A DNA stretch of 64,000 nucleotides from Siphonodentalium dalli (Eukaryota; Mollusca; Scaphopoda; Gadilida; Siphonodentaliidae). Under the pieces are notes generated by a model, which did no database searches, had not been told where the DNA came from, and saw nothing but the letters and a program-made list of their open reading frames with translations. The stretch is from the NCBI GenBank assembly GCA_032622095.1, contig CP136061.1, positions 63,861,127 through 63,925,126 on the forward strand, given 5' to 3'. The translations under genes were made by a program, and so were the position numbers. How positions within the stretch are numbered: position 1 is the first letter of the stretch; each line of letters opens with the position of its first letter. Below, one piece after another: positions 37,221 through 48,177 of the stretch.

Positions 37221-37334
37221 TCGGTAGAGGATTGTGGGAGAGCGTGGGAGGTAACTCTAAACTCTTTTCGGAAAGTGCGTTAACTCCAACCGAGCTATTG
37301 CATATATGTTGAGCATGCCGGTAAGTATAGATAT
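37221..37334 (-). repeat. Right inverted terminal repeat of the DIRS element
   Basis: Inverted partner of 32235-32349, starting tcggtagaggattgtgggag and ending at gtaagtatagatat. Confidence 0.85.
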
Positions 37335-40300
37335 TGCTATAAACACTAGTGTATGCGTAGCTATAGTGTTATAGCCTGTATGGTTAATTTAATGGATGGT
37401 TTATGTGGCTTATCGGTGTTATTAACCAGTAGAGTTTAACCGGGCTCCGCATACTCCTCTCCTGATTTTGCCTGAGGGTGTTCTCACCAGGCCAGTGCTT
37501 AGCCATAGGGAGTTGGGCTACCCAGTGGTCTCTTCTGCCTGCACCCACATCGCGCTCATTGGGCCTCTCCCTGTTGGGCATGTGTGGTACGTGTGTGCTT
37601 AGTGTCGCCTCTCAGCACCTCTTAGGCGCTTTACTCCGAACCGTGTCTCGTTGGGACGCTTTCCTAATGCCCTGCGCTGTACAGCAAACTTCTGCAGCGC
37701 TTCTCTGCCCCAGTGTCTCATCGGAGCTGAGGCACTGTTATAGATTGGTTTAGTTGTGTCCGAGCTATCTGCAGGACAAACTTGTAATCATTCGACATGC
37801 CTTAAAGCAGAGATCATACCCCACCCATGTGTTTGTGTCGCTTAATATCCAATGCCGACAGAGTGCTCTCGATCTGTAGTGCATAGACATTAGATGCATT
37901 GGGAGGGCTGTCACTGGTGGTGAGGGCGGGGGGGGGGGGGTGTCTTCACATAAATCATGAAATAAAAATAAATAATATTCAAGTTATCATCAGGACAACA
38001 AAATAATCAGCAAATTCTAAGTCAAAACGAGGCATAACTCCATCAGAAATAATTAGAAAGGACCCAAATTCAGACTTATGTGTATTTTCATGTGATTAAT
38101 CCACATACTAAATTTGAAAGCTACCGGATAAATATAACTTTATTTATCATCCAGTTAATAAATTAATCAGCGAATTTGAAAAGGGGGAAAACGTACTGCA
38201 TCAGAAGTGGTCGGACCAGACCAACACATTACCAGGACTTTCTCATATGATGGCCACATACAAAGTTCATAAATTCTGTCATATATCATTCCAATTATCA
38301 TTTTGATAACACACATCTAGAATTGATGGAAAAATGGGGCAGATTTCTAGTCTCCTGAAAAACACAAAATAGGTCCAAAACACTGAAACAGTGGCAGTAT
38401 TGCAAATGTAGTTAACCCAGTAATGTTCTGTGCAGATCGAAGGTGATGAATGTACACACTCTCAACTTAATGGACTACCAATATTCTGATAGTAATAAAC
38501 AAGAAGTCAATAACTGTTGAGTCGATCACCTGACTGTAAAGACTGAGACTTGTCAAAATCACTTAAAAATAAGTAGTTCTAAAGAGGGACATAGCAAGAG
38601 GGTCTCTGTTGAGCGGTGGGTGTGTCCACCCCCCATAGCTTATCACCTCCCAACTGGAAAAAAATCCTAAGTTAATAAAATTCCTTTTGCAAATCCCCGT
38701 TACAACTGATACCTCATCAAGAAAGATTCAACTTGACATGCCCCCTTTTTTTAAACATATCTGTATTCCAACTGTCCAAGGGCCCTATACACACCAAACG
38801 CCATTTCTTGACTAATCAAACCCATTTCAACAAACCTTTATCCCAGTCACTCAAGGACCCTCCATACTATATATAAGCTAAATAGACCTGATGGCTATTG
38901 AGGTGAAGACATTTTAAGAATTACTATTGAGGAAAAGAGTTATGTCACTGCCCAAGAAAAAATGAAAGTGAAATTTGAGTGGTGTTATTTGACGATTTCA
39001 GAGAAATCTTGTAAAATTTAATTGATTTCAGTGAAATTTAACTAAAAGTAAACTTCATCGGAATTTTCACTAAAAATATTTCATCAGTCAGACTGAAAAC
39101 TGCAGAAATTCAACTAAATTTGACAGAAAATTATTTCATTTTTAATTTGGATTTTTTATGGATAGTTTGGAATGTAATATGTTGACTAATAGAAGCGAAT
39201 GTAAGCACATATATTTATAATTGAGGAAAAGATCGTGCACTAATTAAAATAGAGCAGCATCGACCTATATTGTATATATTCATGTAGGCCAATGACTGCA
39301 GATCTGCTAATAAACTTTCAGTGAAATTTCACGAGAAATTAAATTTCTAAATTTCACTGAAAATTGGAAATTCTAAGTTGGGTATTATACATCAATGGAG
39401 ACCCCTCTATAGTCATGTTCGTTAGAAGACAATCAACTAGCTTAATATAGCTGGTGTTAATTAGAGCAAAAATATAACTGTACGGTTGGAAATGTAGGTC
39501 TTAGTTTAATCTACTGCGTAGTAAGGTCGGCAACAACTCAATTTATCAAGCTTATTGCAAACCTGTAGACTTATTGCATAACTTTTGACATAGAATTATG
39601 TCTTTTAAATAAGTATGCATGTGAAGAAATAAGTATGCATGTGAAGTACCAGGACAATATCTGTTTCAACAAAGAACTGCTTCAATGTGCATTCAAAGAT
39701 ATTTTAATAGCATGAATTGAAATGCACATGTTAATGTTTACATAAAATGTCTGCAATTCGGTAACATAAAAAGTTGGAATCGGGGACGGAGCCAGGGTGT
39801 ATACAAAAAATTACGTTTGCAAAATCAATGGATGTTTGCAATTGTTGAGTTCAAATGTATGTGTATAGCCAAAAACAATGACGCCTGCTTCATCCACATT
39901 CTTGCTGTGACAATGCATATCACTATTTGCGATGGCAAAATTGCCCGACGATTGCAGACGAAACTTAAATCATTATGGGTATTGGTAAAACGAGTAACAA
40001 AACTATATATTAAAGATCTGTAATATATCATTATCATCATTGGTATATCCTCCAATGAATTATATATAAAGACTAGAAAGTAATAAGTAATAACTATAGA
40101 ACTAAAAGTCCTATTCAGTATTCAAACTATTCGTCGGTATCATGATCGCGGACATTAACTTTGAACTTCTCGCCCTTTCGCGTATAAAGATTAAACTGTC
40201 AACAGTGTCGCGGTCTAAACTCGCCCGTTTAATGGCATTTATCGTTAATTATCGCAGAGTCGATCGATAGCCGTGTTAACTTTTCAAATTTCAACACAAA

Positions 40301-40734
40301 ATAATACCGAGTCTGAGGGGTGTCAATCAGATGACAGATTCACTGATTCAGTGACGTCATTGCTTTGAACTATCCCGCCTGGATACACATTGACTGCCCA
40401 CGTGCTCTCGTCGGAAGATCAGAGAAAACTTCAAAGGCCAGAATTGATTGAAGGACGCCGACACTTCCGGACAGTTCGAGAATTGCTACTCAGTATCTGA
40501 AACTTCCGCGTGCACCAATTAATGCTTGCATTGCACTCTACTATCGGTGGCACAGGGTTTAGTATTACTTTTGCATCATTTATCTTCATATTTTGAGGGT
40601 ACCAGCTAGGGCATTATTCACATTCACATTCAACTGACAGAGCGGGATGCGGTTTCGTGCGGTTCATTTTTTCTAACCGGTTACGTCGTTATCCGGATGC
40701 TAACCGGTTATCCGGCTGTCCGTTTCAGCTCTAG
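37335..40734. other. Intronic sequence with dispersed repeats and a poly-G tract
   Basis: A poly-G run lies at about 37927-37940. Dispersed mollusc-type repeats lie at about 37985-38225 ('aaattctaagtcaaaacgag... gcataactccatcagaaat') and 38800-38965. Around 38985-39365 the words 'cagtgaaattt' and 'aaatttcactgaaa' recur in both orientations. A 19-bp direct repeat (aataagtatgcatgtgaag) lies at about 39610-39645. No exon recognised. Confidence 0.45.
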
Positions 40735-40999
40735 TCTGAGTTTGTCTGTATTGGTTGAAATGATTTTGTGTTGTTGGTCTCAGACTGTTCCACGATGTCT
40801 TCGTATTTCTTTGCCTTGATCTTCCTTTTCGATGGGTTTGTTTTATTTCAGGTAGTTATCAGGTGATATTGTGGGGGCCGACCCCTGAACCACTTTGTAT
40901 AGTAGGGCCAGGCGTTTGTTCCTGCAACACACTTCTAGAGGTGGAAGTTCTAGTTTTTTAGCATTCTGGTGACGCAGCCCTTATCTCGTCAGATGTAGT

Positions 41000-42652
41000 C
41001 TCTAGCTGGTGATGAACTGTCCTGATTTTCTTTGCACCTTTTCCAGTATTGATGAATATTTAGCCATATACGGGTCCCAGATTGTGGCGGAGTACTCCGT
41101 AATTGGTTTCACCAGAGGAATATATGCTGTTTTCCTGCATTTTTCAGGGCAGTGTTGGAGGTTCCTCTTCAAGAAGCCAAGGGTGGAGTTTGCCTGCTTG
41201 GTGATGTGTTGGTTATGCGTACGTCCCATTTGAGGTCGTTTGACAGTTGGATGCCGAGATAAGGATTGGTTGGTACTTCTGCCCATTGTGTAGAATTTCT
41301 GGGTTTTCTGTTGGATGCTCATTATGTAACATTTGCTGGTGTTGAACCGCATCCCCCACTTCTTTGCCCATTCTTCCAGGTTATTCAGATCATTCTGTAG
41401 TTTGTTGTGGTCTTCGTATTTGTCAATAGGCCGATAGAGTAGGCAGTCGTCGGCGAAGAGTCAGACTTGCGATTTAATTGTGCTGGGAAGGTCGTTTATG
41501 TGGCACAGAAAAAGCAGAGGTCCTAATACAGAACCTTGGGGTACTCCTGACTGCACATCAACTTCGCTCGAGAACTCCCCTTCTAGCATGACTCTCATGG
41601 ATCGTCTGGTTAAGAATGATGTTAGCCATTTGTGTATTTGACTGTCGATGCCGTATGTTGTCAGTTTATGGAGGAGCACCGTATCGAACGCCTTTGAAAA
41701 GTCGAGTATGGCTACGTCGACCTGCTTTCCGTTGTCGTATTTTTGAAGTAGGTTGTGGAGTGTGACTGCCAGTTGTGTCTCGCATGAGTATCCTGTTCTG
41801 AAGCCATGGTTTAGTGATGTTAGGATGTTATTCTCCTCAAGGTGTTTCATAATGTGACGACAGATTATATGTTCCAGAATATTACAAGAGACTGATGTTA
41901 GGGATACTGGTCTGTAGTTTTCTGCCTGTCTCCTTTTTTGTAGATGCTTGACACGTTTGCCTTCAGCCAATCTTGGAGGAGTTTGCCGGTGTCTAGGGAG
42001 AGCTTGAATATTAGTTTGAATGCTGGTGCTAGTTCCTTTGCGCATGATTAGAGTACCCGGCTGGGTATGCCGTCGGGTCCTGAGGCTTTGTTGGTATTGA
42101 GTCTGTGTAGGAGAGCTTCTATGCCTTTTATCTCCAGCTCGATGTTGCTGATGCTGTCATACTTCTTTTCCGGTGGTGTTATATCCGTCTGTTTCAGTGG
42201 TTCTTCCTTGGTGAACACGGATTGGAATTGTCGGATGAGTACTTCGGCTTTGCCTTTGGCGTCGTCTATTAGGGTTCCTCCATCTTTCAGAGGTGACACT
42301 CCGATGTTATCATGTCGTCGGGCCTTTATGTATTGCCAAAATGGTCTGGTGGTGTTGTTCTACAGCCGCTCGGTGATTTTGGTGTTGACAAATTCTCTTT
42401 CAGCTTTCCTTAGTTCCAGTTTACACTCTCGCTGTATCTGCCTGTAGTTTTCCCCATTTCCCTGATCTTTTCGCTGTTGTATATCCTTCTCTTTTTTCTC
42501 AGTAGACGCTTTGTGTGTTTGTTAACCCAGGGAGTATTGTGTTTAGGTTTGATCATCTTTGATGGTATGTGTTTGTCCATGATCTCCTGGATTCCACCTT
42601 TCAGTGTGTCCCACATGGTGTTGACATCAGGATTCGTCAGTAGCCACTTCAC
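41000..42652 (-). pseudogene. Reverse transcriptase of the LINE
   Basis: Motifs in order: NTNKASGPDGIPSRVL, QAENYRPVSLTS, LNHGFRTGYSCETQL, VAILDFSKAFDTVLLHKL (catalytic Asp), SGVPQGSVLGPLLF. Then LFADDCLLYRPIDKYEDHNK (catalytic FADD) and GMRFNTSKCYIMS. A TGA at 41461-41463 directly precedes LFADD, where Arg is usual (CGA to TGA). Another stop (TAA) follows SRVL near 42047, and a frameshift lies near 41940. This is the CR1/L2/jockey type of polymerase used for target-primed reverse transcription. Confidence 0.85.
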
Positions 42653-43460
42653 CGGTTATGGCACCCCAATCCGCTTTCCCGTACATGTATATTTTGCGGG
42701 GAGGTGTGTCTTGGTAGTGTGCTTTCATGTTGAAGTCCGTCACTACCATGGCATGGTCTGAAATGCCTGGTGTGTTGTTTGATGTCTTCGCCAGTGATGG
42801 ATTTGAGGTGAAGACTAGGTCGAGGAGGTGCTTTTCTCTTGTCGGTTTGTCGTGGATCTGTGTTCGACCAGCTTTTGATGTAATATGGAGCAGGTCTTCT
42901 TGCACTTCCATCTCTGGTGCTGGTTTTGTTACCAACAGCCGTTTCCAATCCACGTTAGGGCAGTTGAAGTCGCTGCATAGGATGGTCTGTTTGTTGTCTC
43001 CAGCTGCCAGTTTGATCGACTTCTGTAGTTCGTTTATGCGTTTGTCCTCGCGATGGGGCATGTAGAAGGATCCGATCAGGATGTCTTTATTTTATCGTGC
43101 CTTTATCTTTACCCACATTATTTCGCAGTTGGTGATGAGTTGTGGCTGCTCCGTTGATATGAGGCTTTTGTGTGCCAAGACTCCTCCCCCTACAGTTTCT
43201 GTCATTCCGATATACGTTGTAGTTTTCGGGGAAGATTTCACTTGATCTGATGTGCCTGTCTGTTGGTTTTTTGCCTGGTTTCACTCCGTTCAGCCAAGAT
43301 TCTGAACCGCAGATGATGTCCGGTTTTACATATTCTATGGTTGCTGCAAGTTCAGCCCTTTTATCCCTGATGCTCCCACAGTTGACAGTGAGGATTCTCA
43401 GGTTCCGTTTCGGTGGTAAATCGAAGGTGCTCGTATGATTTTTGCCTTGGTTCACCTGTG
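42627..43460 (-). pseudogene. AP endonuclease domain of the LINE
   Basis: NLRILTVNCGSIRDKRAELA and PDIICGSESWLNG (metal-site Asn and Glu) lie at 43400-43250. After a frame change come ILCSDFNCPNVDWK and LLDLVFTSNPSL, then NNTPGISDHAMVVTDF with the catalytic D-H pair. Together these are the APE-type endonuclease that nicks the target in CR1-like LINEs. Frame changes near 43080 and 43190 break it. Confidence 0.82.
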
Positions 43461-43461
43461 G

Positions 43462-44652
43462 CAGGGTTCTTGCAGCTATTTTCATATGAAATTCAAGGGC
43501 TTTCAAGGAGTATTCGGGGTCAAAATTCAAGGGTTTTCAAGGAGTTATATGCTAAATATTCAAGGGTTTTCAAGAACCTGCGGGACGGAAAGCCTGTAAC
43601 CTGGAAAAAGTAGGGTGCTGTGTTAACAGTATTTATTCCACATGTGGGCATGAGACACATGTATTCAATGGATAACAACCATTGAATACATATTGTTGTA
43701 TACATCAAGAGGAACACAGGCCATAATGTTAACAATCCTCTTAGGTGATGCACATCTAATTACTGGTTATTCATTAGCCATAAATCACAGTAAAGGTAGT
43801 TTTAGTACCAATGGTAGTCACAGTCATGGATTGAATTAAACTTATCCACACAAGGGTGTGAAATTAATACAAAACACAACTTGCATCATAATCTACAATC
43901 TTTTATCAACTCTTTGCAGAAGGCACATATTCATAATTCACTCCAGCTCCGCTATCGTGAAATATATCTTGCACTGCCCACAACTCATTCGATAAAAGAT
44001 TCTCGAATAGGATGCGTGTTGCGTTCTGTCTCTATGTGATAGAGTCCCATGTTTAGAAATGGTTCTGGTTGGAAAGTCATCAATACAAAAACTACCATCT
44101 TCAATTACCATTACCATTGTTAATTTGAGCTACATAGTATAGATTTCATCAATAAAGTTATTTTTGGGAAGAGAATAGGATTAACTACGGTTTAAGACCT
44201 GATTCTATTCTTGAAAAACAACTGATGGAAATAATGACCTGTCACCATGTACCTAATAAGTAATACCGACTTCGGATATGTTACGTGCAATTTGATTTGT
44301 CAATAGCTGGAGGGGATAGTCATTGACCAATCACAATGAGCAATACATAATTACTCGATCGATTGTTACTACTGTAAACAGTGTGAAATTCATAGCGCGT
44401 AATAGCCACTATTTACATTCTATGTCAGTTGGTCAAAGGTCGTTAGGTCACTGTGTTCCGCATGTTTCTATACGAGTTGACATCGTGCGTTCGCATTGCA
44501 TTATAACCTGGTGTATACCTTCTATCTTGTGTTTGTATATTAGTTTCACATTCAAGGGTTTTCAAGGGCTGGTACTGGAATTCAAGGGTTTCAAGGGCCC
44601 TTGAACAATGATTTTTAATTTCAAGGGTATTCAAGGACCCGCGGGAACCCTG
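43462..44652. mobile_element. hAT-like non-autonomous DNA transposon nested in the LINE
   Basis: The left end CAGGGTTCTTGC and right end (complement) CAGGGTTCCCGC are short inverted repeats. TGTGG flanks both sides as a 5-bp candidate target duplication (43457-43461 and 44653-44657). Near the ends the word ttcaagggttttcaagg, or a one-base variant, occurs six times, three per side, like subterminal transposase-binding repeats. The 1.19 kb carry no transposase. On both sides the LINE endonuclease ORF is cut. The CAGGG terminus suggests hAT, though the target duplication is shorter than the usual 8 bp. Confidence 0.7.
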
Positions 44653-44819
44653 TGTGGTGTTAGCTTTTGATGTGTCATTTCTGGGTGCTGGTGTGCTCGC
44701 CTTCACTGGGCCAAAGGTCGATGGTGACTCAACAGACTCGATGGTGGAGTTTAGCTGCTCGTAGATGTTTGACGAGAGTTCGTAGCCATGGAAGGTGAAA
44801 GGTTATCATTCGGAAACCA

Positions 44820-45035
44820 CAAATCAGGTAAAATCTAAGTCGAAAAAGGGGCATAACTCAGTCAAAATCATGCGGACGAAACCCATATTCGAACTTGATC
44901 TGTAACATACAAAATTTGGTTCAGTTCACTCGATTCAATCTAAAGTTATCACCTGGACACCAAAAGCGGATGGACGACAGACGGACGGCGGAACTATGAC
45001 GGGCGGACAACCATTTACATAATACGACCGTTTTT
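44820..45035. repeat. Dispersed mollusc-type repeat with GACG tail
   Basis: 'aaatctaagtcgaaaaaggggcataactcag' lies near 44832 (split by substitutions from the other copies), with 'cagacggacggcgg' tail words at about 44979. Confidence 0.6.
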
Positions 45036-45191
45036 TCAAACAGGCATATAATAACTATCTTTAAACCTGGAAATTCCATGCCTGAACCAAAGCAGGCCCA
45101 GCCAATGATGAGCGTTTATATTGACTGAGACTTGTTGAACAAAGAATCCACAGAAAAACAACTGATCAGTTATATCTATTGTCATACTTAC

Positions 45192-45341
45192 TTGACTGAC
45201 AACTGGCTGCATGATTGTAGTGAGATGGATTGCATGTGCAGTAGTAAGTGCTGACGACGCCATTCCGTTGACAAATGGCATTGGTATCAGCGCACTGAGA
45301 AGACGCTTCACCAGATGAACAAACTGATCCTACAGCCACCT
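45192..45341 (-). CDS. EGF-like repeat exon 4 of the EGF/FN3 gene
   Basis: A 150-nt exon with acceptor (gttcatttcag) and donor (TCAA|gtaagt), phase 1-1. The translation SVCSSGEASSQCADTNAICQ continues to YYCTCNPSHYNHAASC. Cysteine spacing C-x8-C-x6-C-x10-C-x-C-x10-C is identical to the exon at 49651-49800. Six cysteines in the C-x-C arrangement indicate an EGF-like, three-disulfide extracellular module. It is the last EGF-like exon seen before the FN3 domains; the following intron is ~14 kb and carries the DIRS and LINE insertions. Confidence 0.87.
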
Positions 45342-46293
45342 CTGAAATGAACATATTATACTTGAATATCCTTGTAAACATGCATAATGAAGTGGAGCCT
45401 CATACATCCAGATATTTAATGAGAAATTAATGAGTTTCAACGTGGTCATGGGATATTAGGTGTATGTAAATATAGAGAAATGAATGAGTTTCAACAATAT
45501 TAACTGCAAGAAAAACTCAGCATACTTCATGGACAGCTGTATTTTTATTGTGGTCAAAATGAGAAAATTGTTTTCCCAATTTATAGTTTTATAAGTACGG
45601 TAAATGTAAAGTGTTCACTATTCAAGGAATCCATTCCCTCAGGATCAAAACTCATTCAATTCACCTATTGCAACAAAGAGATGGTCTTTAAAAAACTTTC
45701 CAAGTCAGCACATGCTCAACAGGATATAGCAGCCTGTGTTCATTCTCATATCTGGCAATTGAATATGCCAAATCCCAAAACATTCAACTCTCGGTTCCCA
45801 AAGGGGAGGAGGGTCTGGGACTGTAATATAGAATACTTTACATTTACTTATAAAACTATGAATTGAGAAAACAATTTTCTCATTATTATAGCATAAATGA
45901 TTGTATTCAAAATTATGACAGGAATATTACCTGCATGATTACACAGTATGCCAATGGCGGTGGGATGACCAGAGAGTAAAGTAGATTATTTTCATTGGCA
46001 CACTTTAAAATTACAATCGGCAATTAGCCGATGGTGGTTTTCAGATATTGGTTCATTGCTAGTTATTACATATAATCTTTGTTTGTAATGTGTAGTTCAT
46101 TGTACCGTACATTGATGAAAACCTCAATGATGGAAAGCATCAGGAAAGATGGACTTCATGTACATGCTAAAAGACCTAAATGTAACTGATATCCCTAATG
46201 ATTATAAAGTCTTGAGATGAAAGGATATTTTATAGTGAGTTTCTGAGTTTAGACGGGGATTATACAGGATAATCATGCTGAACATAAACTTAC
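45342..46293. other. Intron between two EGF-like exons
   Basis: No further exon recognised. The words 'aatgagtttcaac' occur twice near 45428 and 45482. The open frame at 45681-45866 has no domain. Confidence 0.45.
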
Positions 46294-46440
46294 GTTTACG
46301 GCACACATTACTCTTGTTCTCGTAGTATGTAGCAGTGCAACTACAGTGATAGGAGTTTGGACCACCAATACAAACTGCATTTCCATCTATGCACTGGTTT
46401 TCAGTTTCCCCATCGGAGCATTCTCCATTGATGACCACTT
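46294..46440 (-). CDS. EGF-like repeat exon 3 of the EGF/FN3 gene
   Basis: A 147-nt exon, acceptor (ttaaattgcag), donor (AAAC|gtaagt), phase 1-1. Translation: GECSDGETENQCIDGNAVC then YHCSCTATYYENKSNVC. Spacing C-x8-C-x6-C-x8-C-x-C-x11-C is slightly shorter in the third loop than in its neighbours. A calcium-binding EGF consensus (D/N-x-D/N-E/Q-C) is not evident. A TTAA-flanked MITE begins 23 bp upstream of it in the intron. Confidence 0.87.
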
Positions 46441-46462
46441 CTGCAATTTAAAAAATAGAGCC

Positions 46463-46726
46463 TTAACCCTTTCATGATGGGAGCTGTGCTGGTGCAGCAT
46501 TAAAGATCCTGTGCTAGTGCATTCTCTTATATATGCGAGTCTCCCATAGGGAGCTATGGGAGCCTCGCATATATAAGAGAATGCCAAGGCTTGCATGGTC
46601 AAGGTAAATATTGTTGTATTCTCTTATATATGCGAGGCTCCCTATGGGAGACTCGTATATATAAGAGAATGCATTGGCTGGAGGTTTTCGTCAAATGTCA
46701 GGAATCTCCAGTCATGGAAGTGTTAA
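46463..46726. mobile_element. Second TTAA-flanked MITE with the shared palindrome pair
   Basis: Left TTAACCCTTTCATGATGGG and right (complement) TTAACACTTCCATGACTGG are imperfect inverted repeats with TTAA at both edges. The core holds two palindromes, gcattctcttatatatgcga / ctcgcatatataagagaatg, centred near 46550 and 46647. These match the palindromes of the element at 25546-25934 except in the loop (tcccatagggagc instead of tcgaccatagg). Outside the palindromes and the CCCTTT tip, the two elements differ. It lies within 25 bp of an exon acceptor. Confidence 0.7.
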
Positions 46727-46956
46727 TTGTATCAGTTTTAGGCCAGAGAATATTCCAAATTTTACCAACGTTATCTGATTTTATATGCTTAGTTTGTGTT
46801 ATTAAGTGTATTTCACTCCCAAAAAAGAAATCTGATCAACCTTGAGTTGTTGCAGTTCCAGTGGTATCCGAGTGACTACACAATCGCATACGGACATGAA
46901 ATCAAGTGGCATTTTTGTCAGATTCAGTAGAGTTTATGCTATGACTGGTAACTCAC

Positions 46957-47079
46957 TTGGATTACATTTCTTCAGCTTTGTCTGATAGTGTGAGCTGTAA
47001 CACTGGCATGCGGAGCTTATACACTTCGCACAATCTACACATCTGTCTTTACTGGTGCAATACTCTCCCACATTTTTAT
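46957..47079 (-). CDS. EGF-like repeat exon 2 of the EGF/FN3 gene (atypical, seven cysteines)
   Basis: A 123-nt exon, acceptor (caatttctacag), donor (CCAA|gtgagt), phase 1-1. Translation: NVGEYCTSKDRCVDCAKC, ISSACQCYSSHYQTKLKKC. The C-x-C pair and final loop match the neighbouring EGF-like exons. The first half is compressed, with C-x5-C-x2-C-x2-C, giving seven cysteines; the odd number would leave one unpaired. It has no ATG and is shorter than the others, so it would be missed by length-based ORF calling. Confidence 0.8.
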
Positions 47080-48092
47080 CTGTAGAAATTGGGAAAAATT
47101 ATAAGATTAACTAGTGGAGTAAATATACCCCCACCCCTAATATGTAAACCATTTACCAAATATGCATTCATAATTATCATCCAGACAACCCAAAAATTAA
47201 CTATTTCCAAGTCAAAAAGGGACATAACTCCAGATGTGAACAATGTCATACATTATAGTCTATGGAGTGATAAAGAATGCAGAAAGTATAAATGTTTAAG
47301 TTATACAAGAGGTAGACCCGAAGAGACATACCAAGTTTGGGATCACTTGGATGATAAATGTTGGTTGTCGGGCATGCCGTATATAGTGATGCAAAGTGCA
47401 AATCCAAGATGGCTGCCAGCAGCCATATTTACGATCGAATGTCATTCAAGATAGCTCCCATCTAGAAGTGATCTGGTACAATGTCCAGTAAAAAATTCAC
47501 TTTCTCTGGTGTGGTCAATAAAACTCACTGAGTGGTTTGTTTCATGTGTGTTTCAGTCTGTGATTTACACTGTCACGATCTATTTTAAGCAATTGGGGAT
47601 TTCCCAATTTGTAACTACTTTTTATTTCACTTTTTGAAAACTGATTATGTTACAAAACAATTAACTATGTTGAATATTTGATAAATAAAAATGAGTCCAC
47701 AAGGTAGGCCAAGAACAACAGGCACATCACATAATAAAGGTGTGACTAGCTATACATCAAAGCAAATCAGATGCGAAGATATCGCCCATGAATTGCCAGA
47801 ACCTAATTAGCAGAAGAACAGGCCAAAATTTTGTCTATTTTTCGTACGAACGATATTTCTGTTGTTGTTGAGCCAAATGATAAAACTGGTCCCCCAGCAG
47901 CCAGTGGGTCGTGTGTTCTATAAACTCCCATAGCAATAACAAGAGCCAGAACCAAAATTAGACTTGCAGCAACTTCAATACCGATGTCGTTTCTGGAGTT
48001 GGTCTTGACGAAAAACTGGTTTTCTAAGAAAATGTATTTGCCTAAATAATAAGTTACGGGTATTGAGAACAAAATTGACAAATTGCAAAAGG
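47080..48092. other. Intron with a dispersed repeat and one unassigned minus-strand frame
   Basis: A dispersed repeat lies at about 47095-47470 ('tatttccaagtcaaaaaggg', 'cataactccagatgtgaac', 'aaatccaagatggctgccag'). The minus-strand frame 47803-48117 encodes 104 residues with two hydrophobic stretches (LSILFSIPVTYYLG and VAASLILVLALVIAMGVY). I cannot match it to a family and it is short enough to be chance. Confidence 0.4.
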
Positions 48093-48177
48093 AGTAAATC
48101 ACTGCATCATACTTCAAATGAAAGTGTCCATGACACTGTAGCTCAACTTTGCGATGAAGTTAAATTTTTGTAATGAG
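48093..48177 (+). pseudogene. 3' remnant of a tyrosine-recombinase gene like that at 11905
   Basis: 'catcatacttcaaatgaaag', 'tgtccatgacactgtagctc' matches 12852-12905 apart from a 12-bp gap and a few substitutions. It reads HTSN...ESVHDTVAQL, the C-terminus of the recombinase. Similarity continues weakly to the 'aataaatgga' words before the satellite array. So the last ~30 codons of a related element lie here; the rest is gone. Confidence 0.65.

Larger units (their letters stand above)
32235..37334 (-). mobile_element. DIRS-type retrotransposon with inverted terminal repeats (decayed)
   Basis: The ends are inverted repeats of ~115 bp: left 32235-32349 (atatctatacttacctgctc ... ctctaccga) mirrors right 37221-37334 (tcggtagag ... 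gtatagatat). Between them, on the minus strand, lie gag (37180-35466), RT and RNase H (35433-34175) and tyrosine recombinase (33830-32594). A hairpin at 32435-32510 copies the terminal sequences head to head, the internal complementary region that DIRS elements use to rebuild their ends from a circle. The ~5.1 kb length fits the family. Stops and frameshifts show it is dead. It sits in the intron between the last EGF-like and first FN3 exons. Confidence 0.88.
40735..44800 (-). mobile_element. CR1/jockey-like non-LTR retrotransposon, decayed and interrupted
   Basis: On the minus strand an AP-type endonuclease (43440-42627) is followed by a reverse transcriptase (42652-41000) and a C-terminal tail (to about 40735, PPLEVCCRNKRLALLYKVVQ). 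The N-terminal stretch FTFHGYELSSNIYEQLN lies at about 44800-44660, separated from the rest by an inserted 1.19-kb DNA element. Several frameshifts and stops mark a dead copy. There is no poly-A tail or clear target duplication in view. It lies in the EGF-to-FN3 intron. Confidence 0.82.

Noticed and set aside
40345-40400. CRE-like tgacgtca and E-box cacgtg words as a promoter
   Set aside because: Isolated short motifs with no downstream coding exon or other promoter evidence. A second tgacgtca at 22.8 kb is equally isolated.
40700-40735. ccggttagcatccggataac / aaccggtta words as a transposon end
   Set aside because: A short imperfect inverted repeat at the LINE 3' edge, with no matching partner found elsewhere in the window.
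47803-48117. 104-codon minus-strand frame with two hydrophobic stretches
   Set aside because: Could look like a membrane protein or the receptor's transmembrane exon, but it lies between EGF-like exons, lacks phase-1 borders and matches no family I know.
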